In this document: positions 8,172 to 16,781 of the stretch, piece after piece
How positions within the stretch are numbered: position 1 is the stretch's first letter
How the letters are laid out: each line of letters opens with the position of its first letter
Assembly: GCF_021287135.1 (NCBI RefSeq)
Contig: NZ_JAJTBB010000079.1
Span: 42,833-106,832 of the forward strand
From: Acidovorax sp.
GTDB lineage: Bacteria > Pseudomonadota > Gammaproteobacteria > Burkholderiales > Burkholderiaceae_C
DNA: 64,000 nt
Direction of reading: 5' to 3'
The notes under the pieces: model-generated
The model's database searches: none
What the model was told of the DNA's origin: nothing
What the model saw: the letters and a program-made list of their open reading frames with translations, nothing else
Position numbers and translations under genes: made by a program

Positions 8172-9113
8172 TCAACGGGGTGCCTGCGTGGGGGCGGGGC
8201 CGGAGGGCGCCCACTTCTCGCGATGCTGGAACAGGAACAGCTGAGAGGCATCGGCGCTCATCGGGACCTCGCGCGGTGCCCAGTTGTCGTCGTGAAGGTC
8301 CATGTCCGCGTCGTATTCGACGTGGCAGCCCAGGGGCGAGTTGAAGTACCAGAACCAGTTGCTGCCGAACTTGTGCCGCCCCGGTCCCCAGAAGCTCTGG
8401 TAGCCCTTTTCCGCGAAGCGGGTGCCGGCCAGCAGCACGTCGGTGGGGCCGCCCATGTGGAAGGTGAAATGCTCGCAGCCTTTCATGAACGGGGGCGTCT
8501 GGATCATGAACAGCGTGTGGTGGTCTTGCGTGCCCGCAGGGCGCAGGAAGGGGCCGACACCGGTGAAACGGTCTGTGCAGACAAAACCCAGGCGGGCGTA
8601 AAACGCCTCGGCCTTGGCCGTGTCCGGCACGAAGTACACGACATGCGACAGCGAGCGGGGGCGCGCCAGCATGTCGGGTGACAGGCCCAGCGCGTTGGGC
8701 GCCCGCTGCGGCGCGGCCCCAGGGGCGTTGACGGGCTCCGCAGGCAACGAAAGCGGCTTGCGCACGGTGACCTGGAACGCGAGGGCAAAGCCCAGGTCGT
8801 CCGTGGTGCGCAGCACGCCGCCCTGGCGCACCACCGCGCGGTCGCGGGCCAGTTCGGCCTCGATGGCGTCGAGCGTGGCCGTGTCGGCCACGCCGTACAC
8901 GGTCTCGCGCAGCAGGCTGGCCGTGCCCAGCGGGGGCGGCAGCGCCGGATCGTCCTGGGCGCGGATCTCCACGGCCGTGCCGTCCAGGGCTTCGAAGCGC
9001 CCGCCTTGTGCCGTCACCCCGACCGGGGTCAGCCCGTAGTCCGTCAGGTACTGCGCGCAGGCGGCGATGTCGTCCACGCCAAAAACCAGCGCGTCGGGTC
9101 CAATGATGTTCAT
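8172..9113 (-). CDS. VOC family protein, type I extradiol dioxygenase-like
   Basis: A 313-residue two-module vicinal oxygen chelate protein. The C-terminal module carries the likely Fe(II) triad His157 (SLSHVVYF), His215 (CEHFTF) and Glu266 (CHVEYD), arranged as in catechol 2,3-dioxygenase-type enzymes; the N-terminal module is degenerate. It would cleave the ring of a dihydroxylated intermediate next to a hydroxyl group. The start at 9113 has AAAGGACAAGAG upstream. Placement between the monooxygenase and the C-C hydrolase fits a hydroxylase, ring-cleavage, hydrolase order. Substrate unknown. Confidence 0.88.
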   Translation of the reverse strand: MNIIGPDALVFGVDDIAACAQYLTDYGLTPVGVTAQGGRFEALDGTAVEIRAQDDPALPPPLGTASLLRETVYGVADTATLDAIEAELARDRAVVRQGGVLRTTDDLGFALAFQVTVRKPLSLPAEPVNAPGAAPQRAPNALGLSPDMLARPRSLSHVVYFVPDTAKAEAFYARLGFVCTDRFTGVGPFLRPAGTQDHHTLFMIQTPPFMKGCEHFTFHMGGPTDVLLAGTRFAEKGYQSFWGPGRHKFGSNWFWYFNSPLGCHVEYDADMDLHDDNWAPREVPMSADASQLFLFQHREKWAPSGPAPTQAPR

Positions 9114-9159
9114 CTCTTGTCCTTTGTGTTGTCGGTGGTGCGGTTGGGCTTCCAGCGCT

Positions 9160-10323
9160 TCAGGCGGTGTGTCCGCCCAGGACTTCTGCCACCCAGTCTG
9201 CGATGTAGTGGCCCGCATTGATGCTGTTGTCGAAGCTCGCGTGCTGCGAGCCGCCTTCGCGGTCGGTGAATACCTTGAGTTCGCGGCGCGGGCTGTTGAC
9301 CAACTGCTCGTAGGTGCGGTGCGCCCACTTGAGCGGGATCTGCGAATCGTGCTCGCCATGCGTCACCAGGAACGGCACACGGATCTTCTCGACCACGCCA
9401 TCCAGGTGCACGTTCTGGGCGATCCGCATGAAGTCGTCGATGTCCTTGGCGCCCCACACCCAGCACACATGGGCCCAGTAGTGCGGCACCGGAAAGTCAC
9501 CCTCTTTCTGCAACCGGCGTTCCTGCACGTCGCGCCAGTCGTGGTTCGCGCCCCAGGCCACGCCGCAGGCAAAGCGCGGCTCCATCGCCACGCTGCGCGG
9601 GCAGTAGTAGCCGCCCAGGGACACACCTTCGCAGCCGATGCGCTTCGGGTCCACGGCGGGGTGTTGCTCCAGCCAGTCCACCACACGGCTGGCCCAGTGT
9701 TCGGTGTCGTACCGCGCCGTGAGCCCCTGCAGGCGCAGCGCCTCGCCGGTGCCCGGCTGGTCCACCACCAGGGAGGACACGCCGCGCTGGGCGAGCCACA
9801 CAGGCAAGCCGACCAGGTGCTTCATTTCCTTGGTGGAGTCCAGGCCGTTGAGCTGCACCAGAATCGGCGCCCGCTCGCCCGGCTGGAGCCCTTTGGCGGG
9901 GTAGTACAGGGCGGACAGGTGGGTGCCCTCGTACGGAATTTCCACGCGTTCTACCGGATCGCCCAGCAGGGCCGAGCCTTTGAGGAACAGCTCCAGTTCA
10001 CGGCGGTAGATCGCCAGGCGTCCCGGGGCGTTGTGCGCCTGCAGCCGCTCGGCCGTGATCAGGTAGCCCGAAGCGCGCCGGTATTTCTCACCCGCCGAAA
10101 GCATGCGCCCCCGGGCTTCGTCTTCTTCGGCCAGCCCGCAGAGCTTGTCGGCCATGCGCACCCAGGTGTCGCGAAAGGCCTGCGTGCCGGCAGCATCCGG
10201 GGCCTTGGCGGCCTCTTGCAGGGGGGCGCACATCTCCTCGATTTCGCCGATGCGCGCGCCCATTTCAATGGCGAGATCGACGGACAGGTTCCAAACGTAG
10301 TTGGTGGGGAAATACTTGAACAT
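9160..10323 (-). CDS. Alpha/beta hydrolase (2,6-dihydroxypseudooxynicotine hydrolase-like)
   Basis: A 387-residue hydrolase with an N-terminal helical region (residues 1-110) and an alpha/beta fold after it. The catalytic triad can be read as Ser235 in GVSLG, Asp326 in GEHDSQ and His361 in SQHAS. This architecture, with a long N-terminal extension, resembles the C-C hydrolase that splits 2,6-dihydroxypseudooxynicotine and the FrsA-like group. ATG at 10323 is preferred over a TTG 9 bp earlier. It probably hydrolyses the ring-fission product from the neighbouring dioxygenase, though an ester hydrolase role is possible. Confidence 0.85.
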   Translation of the reverse strand: MFKYFPTNYVWNLSVDLAIEMGARIGEIEEMCAPLQEAAKAPDAAGTQAFRDTWVRMADKLCGLAEEDEARGRMLSAGEKYRRASGYLITAERLQAHNAPGRLAIYRRELELFLKGSALLGDPVERVEIPYEGTHLSALYYPAKGLQPGERAPILVQLNGLDSTKEMKHLVGLPVWLAQRGVSSLVVDQPGTGEALRLQGLTARYDTEHWASRVVDWLEQHPAVDPKRIGCEGVSLGGYYCPRSVAMEPRFACGVAWGANHDWRDVQERRLQKEGDFPVPHYWAHVCWVWGAKDIDDFMRIAQNVHLDGVVEKIRVPFLVTHGEHDSQIPLKWAHRTYEQLVNSPRRELKVFTDREGGSQHASFDNSINAGHYIADWVAEVLGGHTA

Positions 10324-10334
10324 CTCATTCAAAC

Positions 10335-10823
10335 TCAGGGTTGGGAACTGCGGGGGCGCGGCGTGATGCCGATGCTGGCGAAGAAGCGGGCCGTGGCAGC
10401 GTCCGTGAAATCCGGCACAAAGCGGAAGGCGCGGATCCGGCCCCCTTCGATGCGCAGCACATCGCTGCCGACGATGCGCTCCACGCCTGCCTTGTCGTAC
10501 AGCGGGCTGCGCACCTCCAGCCGGGCGGACAACTCGCTGGCGCCCGCCTCGACCGAAAGCACCGTGAGCCGGGCGCGCGGCTGCACCACGGTCTGGTCGA
10601 TGTAGAACGCCAGGCACGCCGCGTTGTCCATTTGCGCGGTGCAGGCCGGATAGTCCGACCGCTCGACATCCGGGGCGATCAACGCGCGCACGGCCGCCAT
10701 GTCGGCCGCGTGCACGGCCTGCACGTAGCGCTCGAACACCGCCTGTGGCTCGGCGGGCGTGGCCGCATGGGCCAACGCGCAGGCGGCAAGCAGCGGGGAC
10801 GCAATCAGGGATTTCTTGGTCAT
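10335..10823 (-). CDS. Exported NTF2/SnoaL-like protein
   Basis: A 162-residue protein with a clear signal peptide (MTKKSLIASPLLAACALAHA) followed by an NTF2-like domain (AVFERYVQAVHAADMAAVRALIAPDV at about residues 28-53). This cone-shaped fold is used by polyketide cyclases, ketosteroid isomerases and many ligand-binding proteins. An exported version next to an outer-membrane protein gene suggests a periplasmic binding or isomerisation role. The stop at 10335 is 12 bp before the hydrolase start, so the two are co-transcribed. No catalytic residues can be assigned. Confidence 0.82.
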   Translation of the reverse strand: MTKKSLIASPLLAACALAHAATPAEPQAVFERYVQAVHAADMAAVRALIAPDVERSDYPACTAQMDNAACLAFYIDQTVVQPRARLTVLSVEAGASELSARLEVRSPLYDKAGVERIVGSDVLRIEGGRIRAFRFVPDFTDAATARFFASIGITPRPRSSQP

Positions 10824-10848
10824 GGTGTGCCGTGCGGAATGTGCGAAG

Positions 10849-11760
10849 TCAGTGCTTGATCCAAAGCGGAATGGCGATCCCGATGCCCAGGATGTTGTTC
10901 TTGGTGGTGTTGGCCGCATACACGCCGCGCTGGTAGTTCAGGCTCACGCTGAAGGGGCCGGCGTTGTAGTTGAGCGAGGGCCCCAGGGCAAAGCTGCGGG
11001 CGCGGTTACCCTGCAGGGTGGCGCCGCCCTGCCGGTCGTCGGTGAACTGGTTGAGGTAGGAGCCCACCATGCCGAACTTCCACGGGCCGGCGTTCCAGCC
11101 GGCCGTGAATTCGCCCGCATAGCCATTGCCCGAGCGGTAGTGGGTGGTGCTGTTTTCACGGTTCACCATCAGACGGTTGATGAAGCCGACATCCAGTCCG
11201 CTCGGATCGTTGTGGCGGAACGCAAGTACCGGCTGGATGGAGGTGTAGCCGGTGGAGACGCTGGGCCGGTGCGGGTCGTAAGAGCCGTTGGGCAATGCGA
11301 TATCCAGGCCCGCCACGGCATAGGCGCTGTCCGTCAGGCTCCAGCGCAGCACGGCGGGCGTGACGGTGAGGTTGGCCACCCCGTTGTGCCGTTCGCTGTG
11401 GCCGGCAACGTCGGTGCGCAATGAGACGGCCGGAATCACCAGCTGCGAATACAGGCGAGCGCCCAGCACCGTCGTGTCGTAGGCCGCCAGCAGCCGCGTG
11501 GTGGCCGAGGTCGCGCTCATCTTGAACGGGATGGGGCGCTTGTCGCCGTGGTTGTCATAGAGACCGCTGGACGACGTGTGGTGCACCTGCTCCAGCAAAA
11601 ACAACCCGGGAATGGGGGGCAAACCGGCCACGTATTCCCCGGTGGAACCGACCGGGAAGGGCGACACGCCCCCTTCGAAAGCCTGGGCACCGGAGGCGCC
11701 CAGCAGGCTCAGCAACATGCAGCCCGCAGCCTGCGCGGCGCGGGAAAATTCCGTCTTCAT
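10849..11760 (-). CDS. Outer-membrane channel-like protein of the SphA/MetA-pathway family
   Basis: A 303-residue predicted outer-membrane beta-barrel. It has a signal peptide ending AQA, an early EGGVSPFPVGSTGEYVAGLPPIPG region and alternating beta strands to the C-terminal IPLWIKH. Family members are found in phenol, alkane and aromatic catabolic operons and are presumed to help hydrophobic substrates cross the outer membrane. It is the first gene of the minus-strand operon. AAGGAG lies at good spacing before ATG 11760, and the LysR operator region lies beyond it. Confidence 0.82.
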   Translation of the reverse strand: MKTEFSRAAQAAGCMLLSLLGASGAQAFEGGVSPFPVGSTGEYVAGLPPIPGLFLLEQVHHTSSSGLYDNHGDKRPIPFKMSATSATTRLLAAYDTTVLGARLYSQLVIPAVSLRTDVAGHSERHNGVANLTVTPAVLRWSLTDSAYAVAGLDIALPNGSYDPHRPSVSTGYTSIQPVLAFRHNDPSGLDVGFINRLMVNRENSTTHYRSGNGYAGEFTAGWNAGPWKFGMVGSYLNQFTDDRQGGATLQGNRARSFALGPSLNYNAGPFSVSLNYQRGVYAANTTKNNILGIGIAIPLWIKH

Positions 11761-11881
11761 CGTTGTCTCCTTGTTCTACGCAACCAGCCAGGCTGGGCGT
11801 TTTTTTGCTTTGCTCGACAGGGCCCCCGGTAGCACGGGGAGCCCTCATCGGGGTCTGCCAAGTGGCAGGACGGGAGCGAGA

Positions 11882-11936
11882 TTAAGATCGGCCTTAACTT
11901 AGATCAAATGGATTGATTCCATTTGCAGTATTGATC
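11882..11936. promoter_or_regulatory. LysR-type operator region between the catabolic operon and its regulator
   Basis: Between the divergent starts at 11760 and 12019 there are three nested or adjacent inverted repeats: TTAAG-6-CTTAA at 11882-11897, AAATGGA-5-TCCATTT at 11906-11924, and an outer GATCAA/TTGATC pair at 11902-11907 and 11931-11936. Within it, ATC-N9-GAT at 11903-11917 matches the nod-box core used by NodD-like LysR proteins. AGATCAA is repeated at 11901 and 11945. These are likely the activation and repression sites of the adjacent regulator. Confidence 0.65.
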
Positions 11937-12018
11937 CCATGAATAGATCAAGGGCTCCGCAGCCGCCTGCCGTACTTGGCGGGGCGCTCAGTAAGAAGCC
12001 TTCACCGATGCCCCGCCC

Positions 12019-12930
12019 ATGCGCTTCAACAAACTGGACCTGAACCTGCTCGTGGCACTGGACGCCCTGCTCACCGAGCGCAGCATCAGCCGCGCCGGAG
12101 AGCGCCTGCATCTGAGCCAGCCGGCCACCAGCAACGCGCTGGCGCGTTTGCGCACCTATTTCGACGATGAACTGCTGGTGCAGCAAGGCCGTACCATGGT
12201 GCTGACACCGCGTGCCGAGGGGCTGGTGGACCCCGTGCGCGAGGTCCTGATGCGCATCGACAGCACCATTGCCGAGAAGCCCAGGTTCGACCCCGGCACC
12301 TCCACCCGCAGCTTCATCCTGCTGGTGTCCGATTTCACGACCACGGTGCTCATGCAACCGCTGATCGAGCAGCTGTTCCAGGAAGCGCCCGGGGTGCAGC
12401 TGCACCTGCGCGCCCAGAACAATCGGCCTGTGGAGCAACTGGAGGAATACGGGGCCGACATCCTCATCATTCCCGAGCAGTACGCCTCGCCCCGGCACCC
12501 GAGCGTCACGCTGTTCGAGGAAACCTACCTGTGCGTTACCTGGGAAGGCAACCCCCATGTCACCAACGCCCTGGGCTTTGACGACTACCTGGCCGCCGGC
12601 CATGTGGTGGCCGACTATTCGGGCGCGCGGCACATTCCGGCGTTCGACGGCTGGTTTCTGGAACGCTTCGGAGTGAAGCGGCGCATCGAGATCTCGGCGC
12701 CCACCATGGCCGCCCTGCCCAGCCTGGTCGTTGGCACCCACCGTGTGGCCACGGTGCACAAACGCATCGCCCTGCGCGCCGTTCAGCTGGGTCTGCCCGT
12801 GCGCATCTGGGAGCCGCCCCTGGAGATTCCGCCCATGCGCCAGAAGCTGCAATGGCACCGGCATCGCGACAAAGACCCGGGGCTGGAGTGGCTGCGCGAG
12901 CGGGCCATGGCCGTGGCAACGCGCATCTAG
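12019..12930 (+). CDS. LysR family transcriptional regulator (NodD/NahR-like)
   Basis: A 303-residue LTTR. The N-terminal winged helix (residues 1-62: MRFNKLDLNLLVALDALLTERSI then AGERLHLSQPATSNALARLR) has the LNLLVALDAL opening typical of the NodD/NahR/PcpR branch, and a substrate-binding domain follows. It is divergent from the catabolic operon and is therefore its probable activator, responding to a pathway compound. The ATC-N9-GAT element in the shared intergenic region supports this branch assignment. The start ATG at 12019 gives the standard length. Confidence 0.92.
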   Translation: MRFNKLDLNLLVALDALLTERSISRAGERLHLSQPATSNALARLRTYFDDELLVQQGRTMVLTPRAEGLVDPVREVLMRIDSTIAEKPRFDPGTSTRSFILLVSDFTTTVLMQPLIEQLFQEAPGVQLHLRAQNNRPVEQLEEYGADILIIPEQYASPRHPSVTLFEETYLCVTWEGNPHVTNALGFDDYLAAGHVVADYSGARHIPAFDGWFLERFGVKRRIEISAPTMAALPSLVVGTHRVATVHKRIALRAVQLGLPVRIWEPPLEIPPMRQKLQWHRHRDKDPGLEWLRERAMAVATRI

Positions 12931-13037
12931 CTGCGCAAAATGTCCCGTTTTGACCGGAAACCTGGCCTAACGCCACCGTCACCACCGGGGTGCGCAATCC
13001 ACAATCGGTCCCCATCCACGGTCCCTTCCGCAACACC

Positions 13038-13952
13038 ATGCCCTCGCCTCTGCGCCCCCGCGACCTTGCCCTGGCCCTGCTCGTCATCCTGGTCTGGGGC
13101 GTGAACTTCGCCGTCATCAAGGTCGGTGTGGCCGATGTTCCGCCCATGCTGCTGGGTGCGCTGCGGTATCTGCTGGCGGCCTTTCCGGCGCTGCTGTTCG
13201 TGCGGCCGCCCAAGGTGCCGTTTCGGCTGTATGCGCTCTACGGCATGACGATGGCCGTGGGCCAGTTTGCGCTGCTGTTCACGGCCATCCACATCGGCAT
13301 GCCCTCGGGCCTGGCCTCGCTGGTGCTGCAGGCGCAATCGTTCTTCACGCTGCTGCTGGCGGCTTGGTGGCTACGCGAGCCGTGGCACGGCAACCAGGTG
13401 GCGGGCCTGGTGCTGGCGGCTGCGGGGCTGGTGCTGATCGGCAGCGCGCACGGGGCCTCCATGCCGCTGGCAGGCTTTGCGCTCACCGTGGCCGCCGCTG
13501 CGATGTGGGGCTGCGGGAACATCGTGACCCGCGCCGTGGGCCGGTACGGGCCCATGAACCAGTTTGCGTTCATCGTGTGGTCAAGCCTGGTGGCGCCCCT
13601 GCCCTTCGTGGCGCTCTCGCTGTGGATCGACGGCCCGGGTGCTGTGCTGTCTGCTGTACAACACCTGTCGCTGCGTTCCATGGCCGCGGTGGCGTACATC
13701 GCATGGATCTCCACGCTGCTGGGCTTTGGCCTGTGGACCTACCTCATGTCGCGCTACCCCGTGAACCGCGTGGCGCCCTTCACCCTGCTGGTGCCGGTGG
13801 TGGGGCTGACGACGGGCTGGCTGGTGTTTGGCGAGGCGCTGCAGCCGGTGCACTTTGCGGGCGCCGGGCTGTTGATGGCCGGGCTGGTGGTGAATGTGTT
13901 CGGAGGGCCGGTGTGGTCGCTGCTCAAGAGCCGGGTGCGCCCTGCCGCTTGA
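13038..13952 (+). CDS. eamA: EamA/DMT family exporter, likely O-acetylserine/cysteine type
   Basis: A 304-residue drug/metabolite transporter with ten hydrophobic segments in two EamA halves. Several blocks match the Escherichia coli cysteine and O-acetylserine exporter as I know it: VWGVNFAVIKVG, GMPSGLASLVLQAQ, WGCGNIVTRAV and RVAPFTLLVPVVGL. It pumps small metabolites out of the cytoplasm. ATG 13038 (MPSPLRPRD) is preferred because the upstream in-frame residues are not membrane-like. It ends 3 bp before the convergent Lrp gene with no visible terminator. Substrate specificity is inferred from these blocks only. Confidence 0.85.
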   Translation: MPSPLRPRDLALALLVILVWGVNFAVIKVGVADVPPMLLGALRYLLAAFPALLFVRPPKVPFRLYALYGMTMAVGQFALLFTAIHIGMPSGLASLVLQAQSFFTLLLAAWWLREPWHGNQVAGLVLAAAGLVLIGSAHGASMPLAGFALTVAAAAMWGCGNIVTRAVGRYGPMNQFAFIVWSSLVAPLPFVALSLWIDGPGAVLSAVQHLSLRSMAAVAYIAWISTLLGFGLWTYLMSRYPVNRVAPFTLLVPVVGLTTGWLVFGEALQPVHFAGAGLLMAGLVVNVFGGPVWSLLKSRVRPAA

Positions 13953-13955
13953 GGG

Positions 13956-14471
13956 TCACACCGCCAGCGGCAGCTCAGTGGTGGACAACACATTGCGCAG
14001 CACCATGAACGACCGCACCTGCCGCACCCCCGGCAGGTAGAGCAGCTGCTCGGCGTGCAGCCGGTTGAAGCTGTCGTTGTCGCGCGTGCGCACCAGCATG
14101 AAGTAGTCGAACTCGCCGGTGACCACATGGCACTCCATGCAGCCGGAGACCTTGGCCGCCGCCTTTTCGAACTCGGCAAACGACTCGGGCGTGGAGCGGT
14201 CCAGCACCACGCCAATCATCACCAGCATGCCCGCGCCCACGGCGCGTGGGCTCAGCAGCGCCACCACCTTGTCGATCAGCCCCAGCCGCTTGAGGCGCTC
14301 CACCCGGCGCAGGCAGGCGGGGGGGCTCAGGTGCACCTTGGCGGCCAGCGCTACGTTCGACAGCGACGCGTCGCGCTGCAGCTGGCGCAGGATGGCCCGG
14401 TCGGTGCGGTCCAGCTCGGCAGACAGGTCCACCGGCGGCACATTCTGCTGACGAACTTTTGTTGTGCTCAT
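13956..14471 (-). CDS. acdR: Lrp/AsnC family regulator, probable regulator of acdS
   Basis: A 171-residue Lrp-type regulator: helix-turn-helix at about residues 20-65 ([29 protein letters not shown]) and a RAM ligand domain ([20 protein letters not shown]). MSTTKVRQQ at 14471 gives the normal length; upstream in-frame residues run into promoter-like AT-rich DNA. It is divergent from the ACC deaminase gene, the arrangement described for acdR-acdS in several plant-associated proteobacteria, so acdR is the likely identity. Regulator of acdS is established family knowledge; the ligand here is inference. Confidence 0.85.
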   Translation of the reverse strand: MSTTKVRQQNVPPVDLSAELDRTDRAILRQLQRDASLSNVALAAKVHLSPPACLRRVERLKRLGLIDKVVALLSPRAVGAGMLVMIGVVLDRSTPESFAEFEKAAAKVSGCMECHVVTGEFDYFMLVRTRDNDSFNRLHAEQLLYLPGVRQVRSFMVLRNVLSTTELPLAV

Positions 14472-14484
14472 TTCAATAATTGAA
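14472..14484. promoter_or_regulatory. AT-rich palindrome in the acdR/acdS divide
   Basis: TTCAATAATTGAA is a perfect 6-bp-arm inverted repeat around one A. It sits directly against the start codon of the Lrp gene and is followed by more AT-rich sequence up to about 14545. Lrp proteins bind such sites, so this is a candidate AcdR/Lrp operator, probably autoregulatory given its position. The 160-bp divide (14472-14631) must also hold the acdS promoter. Confidence 0.5.
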
Positions 14485-14631
14485 AAATTCAGTGAGGCAA
14501 TATTCTCTTTCACAACACTGAAAAGCCAAAAATTCACCCAACTTTGCAACCACCTGACGCACCCGTTTTCCTACGATGAAGGCATGGCAGACGCCCCGTC
14601 TGCGCTCCGTCACCGCTTGAGGAAAACCGCC

Positions 14632-15648
14632 ATGAACCTGCAGAAATTTGAACGCCACCCGCTCACCTTTGGCCCCTCGCCCATCACCCCGCTCAAGCGC
14701 TTGTCGGCCCACCTGGGCGGCAAGGTGCACCTGTATGCCAAGCGGGAGGACTGCAACTCGGGCCTGGCCTTCGGCGGCAACAAGACGCGCAAGCTCGAAT
14801 ACCTGATCCCCGAGGCCATCAAAGGCGGCTACGACACACTGGTGTCGATTGGCGGCATCCAGTCCAACCAGACGCGCCAGGTGGCTGCCGTGGCGGCCCA
14901 CCTGGGCATGAAGTGCGTGCTGGTGCAGGAGAACTGGGTGAACTACTCCGACGCGGTGTACGACCGCGTGGGCAACATCGAGATGAGCCGCATCATGGGC
15001 GCCGATGTGCGCCTGGACGCAGCGGGCTTTGACATCGGCATCCGCCCCAGCTGGGAGCAGGCGATGGAGGACGTGAAGAAGGCCGGCGGCAAGCCCTTCC
15101 CGATTCCCGCAGGCTGCTCGGAGCACCCCTACGGCGGCCTGGGCTTCGTGGGTTTCGCCGAGGAAGTGCGCCAGCAGGAGAAGGAGCTGGGCTTTCAGTT
15201 TGACTACATCGTCGTGTGCTCGGTCACGGGCAGCACGCAGGCGGGCATGGTGGTGGGTTTTGCGGCCGATGGCCGCGCGCGCAAGGTGATCGGCATCGAC
15301 GCCTCGGCCAAGCCCGCGCAGACGCACGCGCAGATTCTGCGCATCGCCCAGAACACGGCCAAGCTGGTGGAACTGGGCCAGGAGATCACCGCCGAGGACG
15401 TGGTGCTGGACACGCGTTACGGCGGCCCCGAATACGGCCTGCCCAACGAAGGCACGCTGGAAGCCATCCGCCTGTGCGCGCGCCAGGAAGGCATGCTCAC
15501 CGACCCGGTGTACGAAGGCAAGTCCATGCACGGGATGATCGACAGGGTGCGCAAGGGCGAATTCCCCGAAGGCTCCCGCGTGCTGTATGCGCACCTGGGA
15601 GGGGTGCCGGCGCTCAACGCCTACAGCTTTCTTTTTCGCAACGGCTGA
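14632..15648 (+). CDS. acdS: 1-aminocyclopropane-1-carboxylate deaminase
   Basis: A 338-residue PLP enzyme of exactly the usual AcdS length. It converts ACC, the precursor of plant ethylene, to 2-oxobutyrate and ammonia. PLP lysine is Lys51 in [28 protein letters not shown] carries the substrate-binding serine, and blocks such as [28 protein letters not shown] and [18 protein letters not shown] match true deaminases rather than D-cysteine desulfhydrase. A GAGG sequence precedes ATG 14632. The divergent Lrp regulator supports the call. It marks the organism as probably plant- or soil-associated. Confidence 0.97.
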   Translation: MNLQKFERHPLTFGPSPITPLKRLSAHLGGKVHLYAKREDCNSGLAFGGNKTRKLEYLIPEAIKGGYDTLVSIGGIQSNQTRQVAAVAAHLGMKCVLVQENWVNYSDAVYDRVGNIEMSRIMGADVRLDAAGFDIGIRPSWEQAMEDVKKAGGKPFPIPAGCSEHPYGGLGFVGFAEEVRQQEKELGFQFDYIVVCSVTGSTQAGMVVGFAADGRARKVIGIDASAKPAQTHAQILRIAQNTAKLVELGQEITAEDVVLDTRYGGPEYGLPNEGTLEAIRLCARQEGMLTDPVYEGKSMHGMIDRVRKGEFPEGSRVLYAHLGGVPALNAYSFLFRNG

Positions 15649-15760
15649 GCCCCTGAACGAACAGCAGCGGCTGGCCCGGCTGGCCGCGCTGTCGGTGATC
15701 TAAGCGACCATTCCTCGCAGGGACCTTTCGCCTCCTGCGCCTGAATCCAAGGAGCGCCCC

Positions 15761-16759
15761 ATGATGTGCCTGAAGCTTGACCGACGCAGCAGCCTGGTTC
15801 TCTGCGCCGCAGCCCTTGTGGGATCGACCTTCGGCACGGCGCAGCCTGCGCGTGCGGAGGGCTTTCCCGCCAAGCCGGTGCAGCTCGTTGTGCCCTTCCC
15901 GCCCGGCGGGGCGGTGGACATCGTGGGCCGGCTGATCAGCAAGAAGCTGGGCGACCGGCTGGGCCAGCCCGTGGTGATTGAAAACAAGGCCGGCGCCGGC
16001 ACGGTGGTGGGGGCAGGCTACGTGGCCAACGCGCCCGCCGATGGCTACACGCTGCTGATCAGTTCCGGCTCGACCTTCACCGTGAACCCGGCGCTGCAGG
16101 CCAAGCTGCCCTACGACCCCGTCAAAAGCTACGAACCCATTGGCAGGGTGGCCCGCGTGCCCTTGATTCTGCTGGCGAACCGCGACGTGCCGGTGGGCAG
16201 CCTCCAGCAGCTGATCGCCGCCGTACAGCGCACGCCCGACAAGTATTCGTACGGGTCCTTCGGCAACGGCACCACGGGGCACTTCGCGGCGGAACTGACC
16301 TGGTCGGCCGCGGGCATCAAGCTCATGCATGTGCCCTACCGGGGCAGCGCGCCAGCGATGGCGGACCTGATGGGCGGGCAGATCCCGTTCACCATCGACA
16401 CCGTGGCCGCCGCGCTGCCGCAGCTCAAGGCGGGCAAGATCAAGGCGATTGCCGTCACCGGCGCCACACGCGCCACGCAGCTGCCCGACGTCCCCACGGT
16501 GGCGGAAAGCGGCTTCGCGGGCTTTGCCGCCGACTCCTGGTTGGCCGTGGTGGCGCCGCGGGGACTGCCCGTGGAGGCCAAGGCCAAGCTGCACAAGGCG
16601 CTGGCCGACACCCTGGCGGACGCCGACATCCGCAACAAGCTGGTGGCCAGCGGTCTGGAGCCCGCTTATGCGCCCGGCGACGCGGTGCTGGCGCAGATTG
16701 AGGACGAACTGCCGCGCATGCGCGCGATCGCGCAGCGGGCGCAGATCCGCGCGGAGTGA
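15761..16759 (+). CDS. Bug-type periplasmic receptor, copy 4
   Basis: A 332-residue Bug/TctC-like receptor outside the catabolic operon. The signal peptide (LVLCAAALVGSTFGTAQPARA) leads to the mature FPAKPVQLVVPFPPGGAVDIVGR, the strongest match to the Bug consensus in the window, and HVPYRGSAPAMADLMGGQIPF follows. AAGGAG precedes ATG ATG at 15761. It follows acdS on the same strand after 112 bp and could be co-transcribed with it, which would link it to ACC or another carboxylate, but that is only positional. No TctA/TctB gene is nearby. Confidence 0.9.
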   Translation: MMCLKLDRRSSLVLCAAALVGSTFGTAQPARAEGFPAKPVQLVVPFPPGGAVDIVGRLISKKLGDRLGQPVVIENKAGAGTVVGAGYVANAPADGYTLLISSGSTFTVNPALQAKLPYDPVKSYEPIGRVARVPLILLANRDVPVGSLQQLIAAVQRTPDKYSYGSFGNGTTGHFAAELTWSAAGIKLMHVPYRGSAPAMADLMGGQIPFTIDTVAAALPQLKAGKIKAIAVTGATRATQLPDVPTVAESGFAGFAADSWLAVVAPRGLPVEAKAKLHKALADTLADADIRNKLVASGLEPAYAPGDAVLAQIEDELPRMRAIAQRAQIRAE

Positions 16760-16781
16760 ACGCGGCAGGGCGCAGCGCGAA

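Noticed and set aside
5550-8681. Very long plus-strand open frame of 1043 codons opposite the catabolic operon
   Set aside because: It lies antisense to recognised genes, is rich in Arg/His/Gln low-complexity sequence and is explained by the high-GC third-position bias of the minus-strand genes.
14632-15648. D-cysteine desulfhydrase as an alternative for acdS
   Set aside because: Length of 338, the exact sequence blocks around Lys51 and the C-terminal substrate region, and the divergent Lrp gene all favour ACC deaminase.
15649-15713. Short in-frame tail after acdS reading LNEQQRLARLAALSVI and a stop, possibly a gene remnant
   Set aside because: Too short to assign and without a start or ribosome site; could be chance coding in high-GC DNA.
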